64,000 nucleotides of DNA from Chloroflexota bacterium (lineage in GTDB: Bacteria; Chloroflexota; Dormibacteria; Dormibacterales; Dormibacteraceae), in the NCBI GenBank assembly GCA_005882135.1, contig VBDR01000039.1, positions 1 through 64,000 of the forward strand, in the 5' to 3' direction. The position numbers were made by a program, and so were the translations under genes. Under the pieces are notes generated by a model. It was not told where the DNA came from. It did no database searches and was given only the letters and a program-made list of their open reading frames with translations. Of this stretch, positions 9,176-17,668 are shown piece by piece (position 1 is the first letter of the stretch; the number at the start of each line of letters is the position of its first letter).

Positions 9176-9203
9176 CCCGGACCACCCGCGCGCGCAAGAC
9201 CGC

Positions 9204-9890
9204 CTAGTTCACCAGCTCCAGCTCGCGCGCGGTGACCACCGTGTTGACGAGCGAGTGGGTGCCCAGCTTGGCGCTGATCGACCGCAGGTGCGTGCGGACG
9301 GTCGAGTAGCTGACCCCGAGCTGCTGGGCGATCCGGCGAGTCCCGACTCCGTCGGCGATCAGCTGAAGCACCTCGCGCTCACGCGGGCTGAGGCTCTCGC
9401 GCATGTGCTCCCTGTCTTTGCCCTTGCTGACGAGCTTGGCGATCATCGTTGGTGTGATCAGGCTCATCCCCTGCGCGACCTTGCGAATGGACGCGATCAC
9501 CTCAGAGGCGGCACTCGATTTATGCAGATAGGCGCTCGCGCCGGCTTCGACAGCGGCGAGGCGGGCATCGTCGCTGTCATCCCGGCTCAGGAACACAAAC
9601 CTCGCGTTCGGGAACGAGTCGCGCATCGCCAGCGCGGCGTCGTGTCCCGTGCCGTCATCGAGGTGGAAATCCATGACCACCACATCTGGCGAAAGGTGCC
9701 GCGGCAGCGCACCGGCCTCGCTCACCGAAGTGGCCTTGCCGACCACTTGCATGTCCTTCTGCCCGTCAAGCAGCAGACCCAGGCTTTCGGAGACGAGCTG
9801 GTGGTTTTCGACGATGACGACGCGGATCGGTCCGCCATTGCCGTTCATGCTCACGACAGGCGCTGGCCGTCGTGTCTTGAGCTGACTCAT
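9204..9890 (-). CDS. NarL/LuxR-family response regulator
   Basis: 228 aa. Receiver domain: IRVVIVENHQLVSESLGLLLDG at the N-terminus, phospho-acceptor Asp in VVVMDFHLDDGTG, then FLSRDD and the conserved Lys in AYLHKSS. The output is a LuxR-type HTH: LSPREREVLQLIADGVGTRRIAQQLGVSYSTVRTHLRSISAKL. The acidic pocket position carries EN instead of DD, which is common in this class. ATG 9890 is preferred, 5 nt after the stop of the upstream small gene; Met at 9848 is an alternative. The cognate kinase may be the PAS kinase at 15 kb, which is a guess from proximity. Confidence 0.9.
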   Translation of the reverse strand: MSQLKTRRPAPVVSMNGNGGPIRVVIVENHQLVSESLGLLLDGQKDMQVVGKATSVSEAGALPRHLSPDVVVMDFHLDDGTGHDAALAMRDSFPNARFVFLSRDDSDDARLAAVEAGASAYLHKSSAASEVIASIRKVAQGMSLITPTMIAKLVSKGKDREHMRESLSPREREVLQLIADGVGTRRIAQQLGVSYSTVRTHLRSISAKLGTHSLVNTVVTARELELVN

Positions 9891-9894
9891 CGCC

Positions 9895-10161
9895 TCAGGA
9901 CAGCTCGGCCCGCCTGGTCTGATAGCGGGCCTCGAGCTGCAGGACGAGCGCCGCGACCCGCGGTCGCTCGTCGGTGCGGGCCAGGCGAAGCCGTTCGCGG
10001 AACGTGCCCAGCCACCCGCAGATCTCTTCGAGAGTGTCAATCGCGGGCACGTAGAGATCGAAAGATGGCGAAGGGGCCAGGCCCTCCCTCAGGACCTTGG
10101 CCCCTTGCCCGGTCGTTGCCCCCCGGCGTATCGACACCAAACTGCTGCGTCCCGCAGCCAT
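9895..10161 (-). CDS. Small protein upstream of the response regulator
   Basis: 88 aa from the ATG at 10161, which has GAGG 5 nt upstream; an ATG at 10194 would add 11 residues. The C-terminal half is a charged helix (GWLGTFRERLRLARTDERPRVAALVLQLEARYQTRRAEL). No family is recognised. It ends 4 nt before the response regulator start, so it is probably co-translated. The frame also continues upstream into the divergent gene, which is unlikely to be coding. Confidence 0.4.
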   Translation of the reverse strand: MAAGRSSLVSIRRGATTGQGAKVLREGLAPSPSFDLYVPAIDTLEEICGWLGTFRERLRLARTDERPRVAALVLQLEARYQTRRAELS

Positions 10162-10258
10162 ACCGGCCTCAAAATAGCCCCCGAAGCGCAACATTAGGAG
10201 CCAAAATCGCTGACTGAATTCAACCGGACGTTGTACCCTCAGGTAAGGAGGCAAGGTC

Positions 10259-10786
10259 ATGCGGGAAGCGTGGCGCGATCTGAGCGAGCTTCCGGGCGAG
10301 GACTTGACCACTTCCGCCCTTCCAGAGGTGGCGGGGTGGATCTCGATCTACGAGGAATTGGCGTCGGTCCTGCGCTCGGTGATTTCGCGCGCCAACGGCA
10401 GCCCCGACTCCGCCGACCTGCGCCGAAACCTCGCCTGGATCGACGACCGGCTCGCCGTTTGGCGCGATCGCCACGCCGAGCTGGCCGGGGTTGTCATCGA
10501 TCCGAATGACCACACGCTGACGTATGGCGGCAAGTCCCTGCGCTTGACCCCGCGTGAGGCCCACCTGCTCGACTTCCTACTTCGCCATCCCCGCCGGCCG
10601 TTCACGAGCAAGCAGCTGGCGACGCTTGCCTGGCACAACTCGAGACTTTCCGACGCCCAGGTCCGGACCTACATCATGCGGCTGCGAAGCAGGTTGCGTG
10701 AGGTGGGCCTGGAGCAGGTGATCACCGTGGTCAGGAACCGCGGCTACGGCGTAACCGCACCATTGGTCGCGGAGGAGGACCGATGA
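10259..10786 (+). CDS. OmpR/PhoB-type winged-helix regulator without receiver
   Basis: 175 aa. The first 80 residues are a helical region with no receiver signatures. The C-terminal half is a Trans_reg_C winged helix: GGKSLRLTPREAHLLDFLLRHPRRPFTSKQLATLAW, VRTYIMRLRSRLREVG and the wing VRNRGYGV. AAGGAGG lies 7 nt before the ATG. Lacking a phosphorylation domain, it may respond through the helical region or a partner. It overlaps the next gene by ATGA. Confidence 0.82.
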   Translation: MREAWRDLSELPGEDLTTSALPEVAGWISIYEELASVLRSVISRANGSPDSADLRRNLAWIDDRLAVWRDRHAELAGVVIDPNDHTLTYGGKSLRLTPREAHLLDFLLRHPRRPFTSKQLATLAWHNSRLSDAQVRTYIMRLRSRLREVGLEQVITVVRNRGYGVTAPLVAEEDR

Positions 10787-11199
10787 GCGAGATCGTACCC
10801 AGCCAGTCTTCGATTGCTGACTCCCTCATCTCCTCACGCCTGCTCGTGCTGCAGTCGAAGCGCCTGATCCTGGCGTCGCTCGAGCGCCGTCTGCAAAGAC
10901 GGGCGCTGGACTCGCTGCGGGACAGGGTGCGCAGCCTGCGCGAGGAGACTGCAAACGCGCAGGAGCGATACAGCGCATCGATCTTGAGATGGGGATCGCC
11001 TGAAGGGCCCGAATATTGGCCGGTCGCCTACTCTCGGTTGGTCGAAACCGCGGACAGGCTGTACACGAAGATGCGGCGGGCTGTTGTCGAGATGCCGCCT
11101 GCGGAGAGATATCAGCTGGCGGCCGAGGTGGAGATGCTCGAGGTGCTCGTGGAGGGTTGGCGCAAGTCGATCCGGGCGTCGGTCACCGCTGTCGCGTAG
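10783..11199 (+). CDS. Hypothetical helical protein coupled to the winged-helix regulator
   Basis: 138 aa, almost entirely helical and charged, with a probable coiled coil (LASLERRLQRRALDSLRDRVRSLREETANAQ). The start overlaps the upstream stop as ATGA, which argues for a functional link with that regulator. Its 3' end overlaps the convergent CheR-PAS gene by 17 bp. No domain recognised. Confidence 0.65.
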   Translation: MSEIVPSQSSIADSLISSRLLVLQSKRLILASLERRLQRRALDSLRDRVRSLREETANAQERYSASILRWGSPEGPEYWPVAYSRLVETADRLYTKMRRAVVEMPPAERYQLAAEVEMLEVLVEGWRKSIRASVTAVA

Positions 11200-13015
11200 T
11201 CGCTCCGGAATTCAGCTCTTCCATCACGAGCACGACACCGGCCGGGCGGTCACCATCGCCAAGCGTGTGCACGATCACCCTGCAGCGAATGTCCCTGCCC
11301 TTTCGCGTCGTCGCGGTGACCTCCAGCTCATCATGGCGCGGCCGCCCACCCGCACCTGCCTGGATCAGCTCCCGCAGCTGCTCCGCCGGCAGCCCGATGT
11401 CGAGATCGAAGAATGAGCTCCCCAGCACTTCGTCGGACCGCACGCCCCAGAGATCAGCGGCACGCTCGTTCCACACCTGGACCCTCATGCTCTTGTCGAG
11501 CACTGCGGCGCCAACCTCGATGTTGCCCGTGATCGCGAGGAGGAGTGTATTCAGCCGTTCCACCTCGCCAGTTCGCAACCGCAGGTCGGTGTTGATGCTC
11601 TGCAGCTCCGCATTGGTCGACTCGAGCTCCTCGTTCAGCGTCTCCAGCTCCTCATTGGTCGACTGAAGCTCCTCGTTGGTCGTCTCCAGCTCCTCCACCG
11701 TGGACTGGAGCTCCTCGTTGGTCGTCTCGAGCTCTTCCCGGTGCGACTGCAGCTCCTGAGCCGTGCGATCGAGCTCCGAACGGAGGTGCATCGTTTGCGT
11801 GACATCGATGAAGTTGACGGCGGTTCCGACGACAGAGCCGTCATCGTCGATGAGCGGAGCAAAGTGGATGTCGAACAGCCCCAACGTGCCGTCGGCCCTC
11901 CGGACCTCGACGCTCTGTACGGACGTGGTTCGGCGTTCACGACTGACCCGGTCGATCGGCGTTCGAAGATCCACCGGCCTGTAGGAAAGCTCGAGGTCCT
12001 TCAGCGACCTGCCGATATCAGCCGGAGGAATCTCGAACATCTGGCGAGCTGGATGGTTGGCGCTGACCAACACACCGAGCGCGTCGACCACGATCTGCGG
12101 GTAAGGAGATCCCTCGGTTGTCAGCTCGCGCACGCGCAGCTGGCGGACGACGTGATCGGTGGCTTCGCTGCTCCCGGATTGCGCCAGGAGAACCAGCCGT
12201 TCCTGAAGCTCGAGCCGCGCCACCTTCGAGAAGACTCGCTCCCTCAGGTCGACCGGGGTGAACAGCGCGGCATGGGTGAGAAGCATCTCGGCCCGACCCA
12301 GAAAAAGGTACCCCTCGTCGTTCAGCGCGTAATGGAACCGCGCCAGGATCCGACCCTGCGCCTCCGCCGTGAAATAGATGAGCGTGTTGCGGCAGATCAA
12401 GAGGTCGAGCCGGGAGATGGGCGCATCCTGGGTCACGTCGTGGCGGCCGAAGACCATCGTGCGGCGAAGTCCGGCACGAAACATCAAGCGCTCGCCCTGG
12501 CGTTCGAAGTACCGCGATTTCAGGTCGTCGTCGACAGAAGCGAGGTCCTTCGCAACATAGCCGCCACGAGCTTTGGTGAGCGAATCCTCGTCGACGTCGG
12601 TGGCGTAGATCTTGACCCTGTCGACGAAGGCCTTCTCGCCGAGCGCCTCGCAGAACAGCATCGCAGCGGAGTACGCCTCTTCCCCGGATGAGGTTCCTGC
12701 GCTCCAGATGCGGATGTCTCCGTCCTTCGCGGCGATGCGGGGAATCACGTTTTTCCCGAGGTAGTCCCAGGCCTGCTTGTCGCGAAAGAACTCGGTGACG
12801 TTGATCAGGATCTTGTTGAAGAGCTCGGCGAACTCATCCGTATGGACCTGCAGATAGTCAAGGTAGGCGCGGAAGTTGTCGATGCCCAGCTCGGAACATC
12901 GCTGGCTGACGCGGCGGATGAGGCTCGGGCGCTTGTAGCCGGTGAAGTCGAAGCCTCGCGAGTCGCGAAGGTATTCGAGCAGCGTTTCGAAGTCGGCGCC
13001 GGCCTCGAGGGTCAA
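11183..13015 (-). CDS. CheR-type methyltransferase with coiled coil and two PAS domains
   Basis: 610 aa. The N-terminal CheR domain covers about residues 1-270: NVTEFFRDKQAWDYL, the SAM site IRIWSAGTSSGEEAYSAAML and LLICRNTLIYF. A first PAS lies around 300-410, then a striking heptad region (residues about 415-475) rich in ELQSTVEELETTNEELQ-type repeats, then a second PAS ending the protein. This is the CheB-CheR-PAS-like architecture, but CheB is a separate upstream gene and no kinase domain follows. The TTG start overlaps the CheB stop as TTGA. Confidence 0.88.
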   Translation of the reverse strand: MTLEAGADFETLLEYLRDSRGFDFTGYKRPSLIRRVSQRCSELGIDNFRAYLDYLQVHTDEFAELFNKILINVTEFFRDKQAWDYLGKNVIPRIAAKDGDIRIWSAGTSSGEEAYSAAMLFCEALGEKAFVDRVKIYATDVDEDSLTKARGGYVAKDLASVDDDLKSRYFERQGERLMFRAGLRRTMVFGRHDVTQDAPISRLDLLICRNTLIYFTAEAQGRILARFHYALNDEGYLFLGRAEMLLTHAALFTPVDLRERVFSKVARLELQERLVLLAQSGSSEATDHVVRQLRVRELTTEGSPYPQIVVDALGVLVSANHPARQMFEIPPADIGRSLKDLELSYRPVDLRTPIDRVSRERRTTSVQSVEVRRADGTLGLFDIHFAPLIDDDGSVVGTAVNFIDVTQTMHLRSELDRTAQELQSHREELETTNEELQSTVEELETTNEELQSTNEELETLNEELESTNAELQSINTDLRLRTGEVERLNTLLLAITGNIEVGAAVLDKSMRVQVWNERAADLWGVRSDEVLGSSFFDLDIGLPAEQLRELIQAGAGGRPRHDELEVTATTRKGRDIRCRVIVHTLGDGDRPAGVVLVMEELNSGATTRQR

Positions 13016-13614
13016 TCGACCGACTCGCGGCCCATCAGCGCGACGAGCTTGCGAGGGATCTCGTCCAGCGGCAGAATGAAGTCGACCGCACCCGTCACGA
13101 TTGCCGCGGAGGGCATACCAAAGAATTCTGAAGAAGCCTCGTCCTGGGCGATGACAGTCCCCCCCCGTTGCTTGATCCCGGTCACGCCCATCGCGCCGTC
13201 ATGACCCGTGCCGGTCAGCACGACAGCGATCGCGCGCTCGCCGTAAGCAGCCGCCACCGATTCGAACAATAGGTCGGCGGAGGGCCTCACGAAGTTGACC
13301 AATTCCGTGTCTGTCAGTGTCAGCGATCCCTTTCGGTTGATGAGCAGGTGCTGATTGGGAGGCGCCAGGTAGACGTGGTCCCGAGCCAGTGTTATTCCGT
13401 CTTCGGCGTGCGTCACTGGGAGTCGGGACTGGCGGCCAATGACCTGAGGCATCAGGCTGCGGTGGCGCGGGTCGACGTGCTGCACGATGACGACGATCGC
13501 TCCGAATTGCGCGGGGAGGCGACGGAGAAGCTCGCTCAGGGCGGTCACGCCGCCGGCCGAGGCGGCGATGGCGACGATGTCAAACGCGGTTTGGGATCGA
13601 AGAGGGACGTTCAG
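13012..13614 (-). CDS. CheB-type protein-glutamate methylesterase, apparent CTG start
   Basis: Catalytic CheB domain without a receiver. Conserved parts include VVIVQHVDPRHRSLMPQVI, DHVYLAPPNQHLLI, RPSADLLFESVAAAYGERAIAVVLTGTGHDGAMG and GTVIAQDEASSEFFGMPSAAI. The nucleophile motif IAASAGG and its beta strand FDIVA lie upstream of the first ordinary start (GTG 13548), in the same frame. The frame has no ATG, GTG or TTG before its upstream stop. A CTG at 13612-13614 would give 200 aa, the normal size, and overlaps an upstream stop as CTGA, like other junctions here. A frameshift is the alternative. Confidence 0.75.
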   Translation of the reverse strand: MNVPLRSQTAFDIVAIAASAGGVTALSELLRRLPAQFGAIVVIVQHVDPRHRSLMPQVIGRQSRLPVTHAEDGITLARDHVYLAPPNQHLLINRKGSLTLTDTELVNFVRPSADLLFESVAAAYGERAIAVVLTGTGHDGAMGVTGIKQRGGTVIAQDEASSEFFGMPSAAIVTGAVDFILPLDEIPRKLVALMGRESVD

Positions 13615-13825
13615 TCGGGGCCGCGGCTCCGTCCGCCTTGCGTTTCGGCCGCCCGAAGCTTCCAGTAGTCGCGCTTCTGCTCCAGGCGAAAAGGTTGCAT
13701 CTCCAGGACGATCATGTCTGTTTGTCGTATCGCTGCTGCATCAGGGCCTGCTCTTCTTGACCCGGTAACCGGACCGGGCAAATTTGTACCTGTCATCATG
13801 CTCTTGATCCGGGGAGGTGGCGAGG

Positions 13826-14953
13826 GTGCAACACCAGGCTTCGGCTGCGTCCAGGACTCCAGCTCGCCACGCGAGCGTGCGGGCGGAGGTCGTGGGCAGC
13901 CTCCTACGGCCGGACTTCCTGGTCGCGGCGCGGCGGCGGCTGGAGTCGGGCGAGATGGGTCCGCCGCGCTTCAAGGAGATCGAGGACCGCGCGGTCGACG
14001 AGGCGATCGAGCTCCAAACCTCGGCGGGAATCGATGTCATCACCGACGGCGAGCAGCGCCGCTACGCCTTCTTCGGTCACCTGGTGGACTCGATGGCGGG
14101 CTTCGACAAGTTCGGCGGCTGGGCGATCCCCTTCCACGACGAGAAGGGCGAGCAGCTCGTTTTCAAGAGGCCGGTCGTGGTCGAGAAGCTGCGACCGCGG
14201 CGGAACATGGCCGCAGAAGAGTTCACATACCTGCGGGCGAGCACGACGGTGCCCGCCAAGGTGACGATGATCAGCGCCCAGCAGGCGGCCGCGTACTACG
14301 ACCCGGAAAAATCAAAGACCGCCTACGCGACCCGCGACGCCTATCTCGCCGACGTCGTCGAGCTCAGCCGGCGCGAGGTCGACGAGCTCGTGCGCCTCGG
14401 CTGCACTTACATCCAGATCGACGCGCCGCAGTACGCGGCTCTGCTCGACCCCGAGCTGCGCGAGGGATACCGGCAGCGCGGCAGCGACCCGGAGAAGCTG
14501 ATCGACACCTGCATCGAGATGGACAACGCGATCATCGGCGGGCACCCCGAGGTGACGTTTGCGATGCACATCTGCCGCGGCAACAACCAGAGCAAGTTCT
14601 ACGCCGCGGGCGACTATGAACCGATCGCGCGCATATTTGAAAAGACGAGGTTCAACCGCTTTCTTCTCGAGTACGACGACGACCGCTCGGGAGGCTTTGG
14701 GCCTCTGAAACACGTCCCCGAGGACCGGGTGGTGGTGCTCGGGTTGGTCACGAGCAAGAAGCCCACGCTCGAGTCCGAAGATGAGCTGAAGCGCCGGATC
14801 GAGGAGGCGTCGCGGTTCATCCCCCTCGACCGGCTGGCTCTGAGCCCACAGTGCGGATTCGCGTCGACCCTGGAAGGCAACCGCCTGACCCCGGATGATC
14901 AGCGGCGCAAGCTCGAGCTCGTCGGCCAGGTCAGCAGGGCGGTCTGGGGCTGA
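13826..14953 (+). CDS. MetE-like cobalamin-independent methyltransferase (UROD/MetE-like)
   Basis: 375 aa resembling the C-terminal catalytic half of MetE. It opens with AEVVGSLLRP and has DVITDGEQRRYAFF, CTYIQIDAPQYA, the zinc-site block FAMHICRGNN (His, Cys) and the final-cysteine block LALSPQCGFAS. Such stand-alone proteins use methylated donors other than the triglutamate folate; donor and acceptor are unknown. GTG 13826 is preferred because GGGGAGGT lies 8 nt upstream; GTG 13817 is within that site. Confidence 0.85.
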   Translation: MQHQASAASRTPARHASVRAEVVGSLLRPDFLVAARRRLESGEMGPPRFKEIEDRAVDEAIELQTSAGIDVITDGEQRRYAFFGHLVDSMAGFDKFGGWAIPFHDEKGEQLVFKRPVVVEKLRPRRNMAAEEFTYLRASTTVPAKVTMISAQQAAAYYDPEKSKTAYATRDAYLADVVELSRREVDELVRLGCTYIQIDAPQYAALLDPELREGYRQRGSDPEKLIDTCIEMDNAIIGGHPEVTFAMHICRGNNQSKFYAAGDYEPIARIFEKTRFNRFLLEYDDDRSGGFGPLKHVPEDRVVVLGLVTSKKPTLESEDELKRRIEEASRFIPLDRLALSPQCGFASTLEGNRLTPDDQRRKLELVGQVSRAVWG

Positions 14954-15001
14954 GCGAATGCGCTTTGCGAGCGTGCTCCCCCCGTCTTTAAGATCGTCTA
15001 G

Positions 15002-16156
15002 GTGCCGCCGAGGGTGAATACATACGAGCCGCGCGTTGTCGGTGATCAGTTCGCGCTGCTTGTCGCCGGCGTCGTCGATTACGCGATCTTCATGCTCGAT
15101 CCCACGGGCACCATCGTCACGTGGAACGAGGGCGCGCAACGGATCAAGGGCTACACCGCGGACGAGGTCATCGGGCGCCACTTCTCGATGTTCTACCCGC
15201 CCGACGAGGTGAGGAACGACAAGCCGGGTTGGGAGTTGGAAGTCGCGAAGCGTGAAGGCCGCTATGAGGAAGAAGCGTGGCGACTGCGCAAAGACGGCAC
15301 GCGATTCTGGGCGAGCGTTGTGATCACGGCGCTGAGGGATGAAACGGGCCGGTTGCGCGGCTTCGGCAAGGTGACGCGAGACCTGACCGAGCGAAAAAGG
15401 CAAGAAGAGGCGCGGAGCGCCGAGCGCGATCGAGAGTCGGCCCTGCTTCGCGCACACGCGAAGCGCATGGAGGATCTAGAACGCACGAAGACGCAATTCT
15501 TGAACCTCGCTTCACACGAGCTGCGCGGGCCGCTGACGGTGATCCGCGGCTACAACTCGATGCTGGAGGAGGGCTCGATACCGCCAGACCAGATCCCGGC
15601 GGTGGCCCGTCTGCAGGAGGTCAAGCTGGCCCAGATGGACCGGCTGGTCGAACAAATGCTGGAGACGGCGCGACTCGAGCACGACGCCTTCGACATGTTC
15701 CACGAGACATTCGACCTCGGCGACGTGGTGCAAGAGCAGCTCGACATCTACCGGCCACTGTCGCAAGGCCACCATTTCGTCCTCGACGCCGACGACAGGC
15801 CCCTGCTGGTCGCAGGCGACCACGCGAGGGTGGGGACGATCGTCGCGAACCTGATGGACAACGCCATCAAGTATTCGCCAGGCGGTGGCGAGGTCCGCTG
15901 CACCACGGGCTGCCGCGACTCGCACGTATTCGTAAGCATCCGCGACGAGGGCCTCGGCATCGCGGCTGAGCACATACCCACGTTGTTCACGCGCTTCGGC
16001 CGGTTGCCGACGCAAGAGAACGTGACCATTCCGGGCACAGGGCTGGGACTGTTTCTGTGCAAGGAGATCGCCGGCCGGCACGGAGGTGACATCGAAGTCG
16101 AGTCGACCGCCGGGGCGGGCAGCGAGTTCACCCTGGTGCTGCCGGCGGCGTTTTGA
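15002..16156 (+). CDS. PAS sensor histidine kinase
   Basis: 384 aa, soluble. A PAS domain spans about residues 18-130 (YAIFMLDPTGTIVTWNEGAQRIKGY; LRGFGKVTRDLTERK, the typical PAC end). HisKA follows, with phospho-acceptor His172 in NLASHELRGPLTV. The ATPase domain shows N box NLMDNAIKYSPGGGEV, G1 DEGLGIA and G2 GTGLGLFLCKEIAGRHGG. No membrane segment, so it senses a cytoplasmic cue, perhaps redox or light by analogy with similar PAS domains. The start is GTG. No receiver gene is adjacent. Confidence 0.92.
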   Translation: MPPRVNTYEPRVVGDQFALLVAGVVDYAIFMLDPTGTIVTWNEGAQRIKGYTADEVIGRHFSMFYPPDEVRNDKPGWELEVAKREGRYEEEAWRLRKDGTRFWASVVITALRDETGRLRGFGKVTRDLTERKRQEEARSAERDRESALLRAHAKRMEDLERTKTQFLNLASHELRGPLTVIRGYNSMLEEGSIPPDQIPAVARLQEVKLAQMDRLVEQMLETARLEHDAFDMFHETFDLGDVVQEQLDIYRPLSQGHHFVLDADDRPLLVAGDHARVGTIVANLMDNAIKYSPGGGEVRCTTGCRDSHVFVSIRDEGLGIAAEHIPTLFTRFGRLPTQENVTIPGTGLGLFLCKEIAGRHGGDIEVESTAGAGSEFTLVLPAAF

Positions 16157-16173
16157 TGCCGAAGGAGGCGTCA

Positions 16174-16290
16174 ATGGACTTGCCGGCCGGAGTCAAAGCG
16201 AACACCGAGGACCACCCGGTGGCGTCGCTCACGTTCATCGATCCGGTTTCGCCGTTCCTCGCTTCCGTCGAGATGTCCGCGACGGTCTAG
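16174..16290 (+). CDS. Small protein directly downstream of the histidine kinase
   Basis: 38 codons starting MDLPAGVKANTEDHPVASL and ending EMSATV. GAAGGAGG lies 6 nt before the ATG. An in-frame ATG at 16156 overlaps the kinase stop as TGATG and would give 44 aa, so translation coupling is possible either way. No family is recognised. The good ribosome site and tight spacing support it as a real small gene. Confidence 0.45.
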   Translation: MDLPAGVKANTEDHPVASLTFIDPVSPFLASVEMSATV

Positions 16291-16329
16291 CCGCCTAAAT
16301 CGGGACTTGCCCACCAGCCCGGCTGGTGC

Positions 16330-16341
16330 GAACATTTGCTC
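16330..16341. promoter_or_regulatory. SOS-box-like palindrome at the polymerase start
   Basis: GAAC-ATTT-GCTC differs at one position from the actinobacterial/Gram-positive LexA core GAAC-N4-GTTC, and the flanking C/G extend the dyad. It abuts the GTG at 16342 of a translesion polymerase gene, a classic LexA target. Confidence 0.5.
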
Positions 16342-17637
16342 GTGACGGATCAACCCTCCCCGGAAGCCGTTGCACTCGGGCTCAACACGGCCGACCCGAC
16401 CACCCTGGTGATCGACTTGAACTGCGCTTTCGCGTCGATCGAGCAGCAGCACGACCCGAGCCTGCGGGGCCGCCCGCTGGCGATCGCCGCCTACGCCACC
16501 GATGCGGCCACGATCGTCTCTTCCTCGCGCGAAGCCCGTGACCTCGGGATCAAAACCGGGATGCGGGTCTTCGAGGCGAAGGCGATCTTGCCGGCGGTCC
16601 TGGTCCGCGAACCCAACCCGCCTCTTTACCGGTCGGTCTCGGACCGGCTCATCGAGATCATGGGCCGGCACAGCCCGGACGTGCGTCGGATGTCAATCGA
16701 CGAGGCGTCGACGAACCTCGCCGGGACGCCCGGCCTGAAAAAGCTCGGGCCTGAAGGCGTCGGGCGCGCGATCAAGGCGGCGATTCGAGCCGAGATCGGC
16801 GAGTTCGTGACCGCTTCGGTCGGGGCGTCGACCTCGATCTGGATGGCCAAGCAAGCGTCCAACCTCGACAAGCGCGACGGGCTGCGGCGCATCGATCACA
16901 CCAACCTCGTCGCCGTCTTCGAGACCCTCCAGCTCACCGACCTGTCCGGCATCGCGGACGCCACAGCACGACGCCTTGCACGCGCCGGCATCCAGACCCC
17001 GGTTCAGTTTCTGAGGTCGACGCCACCCCGGCTGCGGCTCGCCGGCATGCATACGGACGTGGCGCGCGGCTGGAGCATGCGGTTGCGTGGTTTTGAAGCC
17101 GGCAGTTTCGAGACCGCCACGCGCAAGAGCTACAGCCACTCGCACGTGCTGGCCCGCGCGACCGCCTCCCAGCGGGACCTCGAGGAGCTGCTCATGCGCC
17201 TGTCCGATATGGTCGGCCGGCGCCTGCGGGCAGCCGGGCGGCGCGGGAGCGTGGTCTCGGTGGGTGTCGTCTACCGGCCTGATGAAGAGCATTTCTCGAG
17301 GCAGGCCAAGCAGCCGGGACCGATCTCGACGGGTGACGAGATCTACCAGGCGGCCTTGAAACTGCTGGCGGCGCGCGATCCGCGGAGGAGCATCGGCACC
17401 CTGGGCGTCGGGCTGTCGGAGTTGAGCCATGGCGACGGCGGCCAGCTCGATCTTTTCACTGAACCGGCACGTCCGCGCAAGGAGCGGCTCGAGACGGCGA
17501 TGGATGCGATCCGCGATCGGTTCGGCGAAGACGCGGTCCAGCGCTCGCGCCTGCTCGGCCGGGCCCGGGTGGTGCGAGACAGGATCGCGTTTGGTAATAC
17601 AGGTCACCCCGATGAAACTCCACGTGATCAGTCGTGA
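16342..17637 (+). CDS. Y-family DNA polymerase (DinB/ImuB-related)
   Basis: About 431 aa. The catalytic palm begins LVIDLNCAFASIEQQ; the second acidic motif is RMSIDEAS, with VTASVGAS and WMAKQASNLDKRDGL following. A helix-hairpin-helix-like segment (LQLTDLSGIADATARRL) and little-finger domain come next. QLDLF near residue 373 is a consensus beta-clamp-binding motif. Both catalytic carboxylates appear present, so it is probably an active translesion polymerase rather than an inactive ImuB. The start is GTG 16342 or TTG 16336, both without a ribosome site, adjoining an SOS-like box. Confidence 0.88.
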   Translation: MTDQPSPEAVALGLNTADPTTLVIDLNCAFASIEQQHDPSLRGRPLAIAAYATDAATIVSSSREARDLGIKTGMRVFEAKAILPAVLVREPNPPLYRSVSDRLIEIMGRHSPDVRRMSIDEASTNLAGTPGLKKLGPEGVGRAIKAAIRAEIGEFVTASVGASTSIWMAKQASNLDKRDGLRRIDHTNLVAVFETLQLTDLSGIADATARRLARAGIQTPVQFLRSTPPRLRLAGMHTDVARGWSMRLRGFEAGSFETATRKSYSHSHVLARATASQRDLEELLMRLSDMVGRRLRAAGRRGSVVSVGVVYRPDEEHFSRQAKQPGPISTGDEIYQAALKLLAARDPRRSIGTLGVGLSELSHGDGGQLDLFTEPARPRKERLETAMDAIRDRFGEDAVQRSRLLGRARVVRDRIAFGNTGHPDETPRDQS

Positions 17638-17668
17638 CTTCGCTCTGAAATAGGAACAAGATGTAGCC

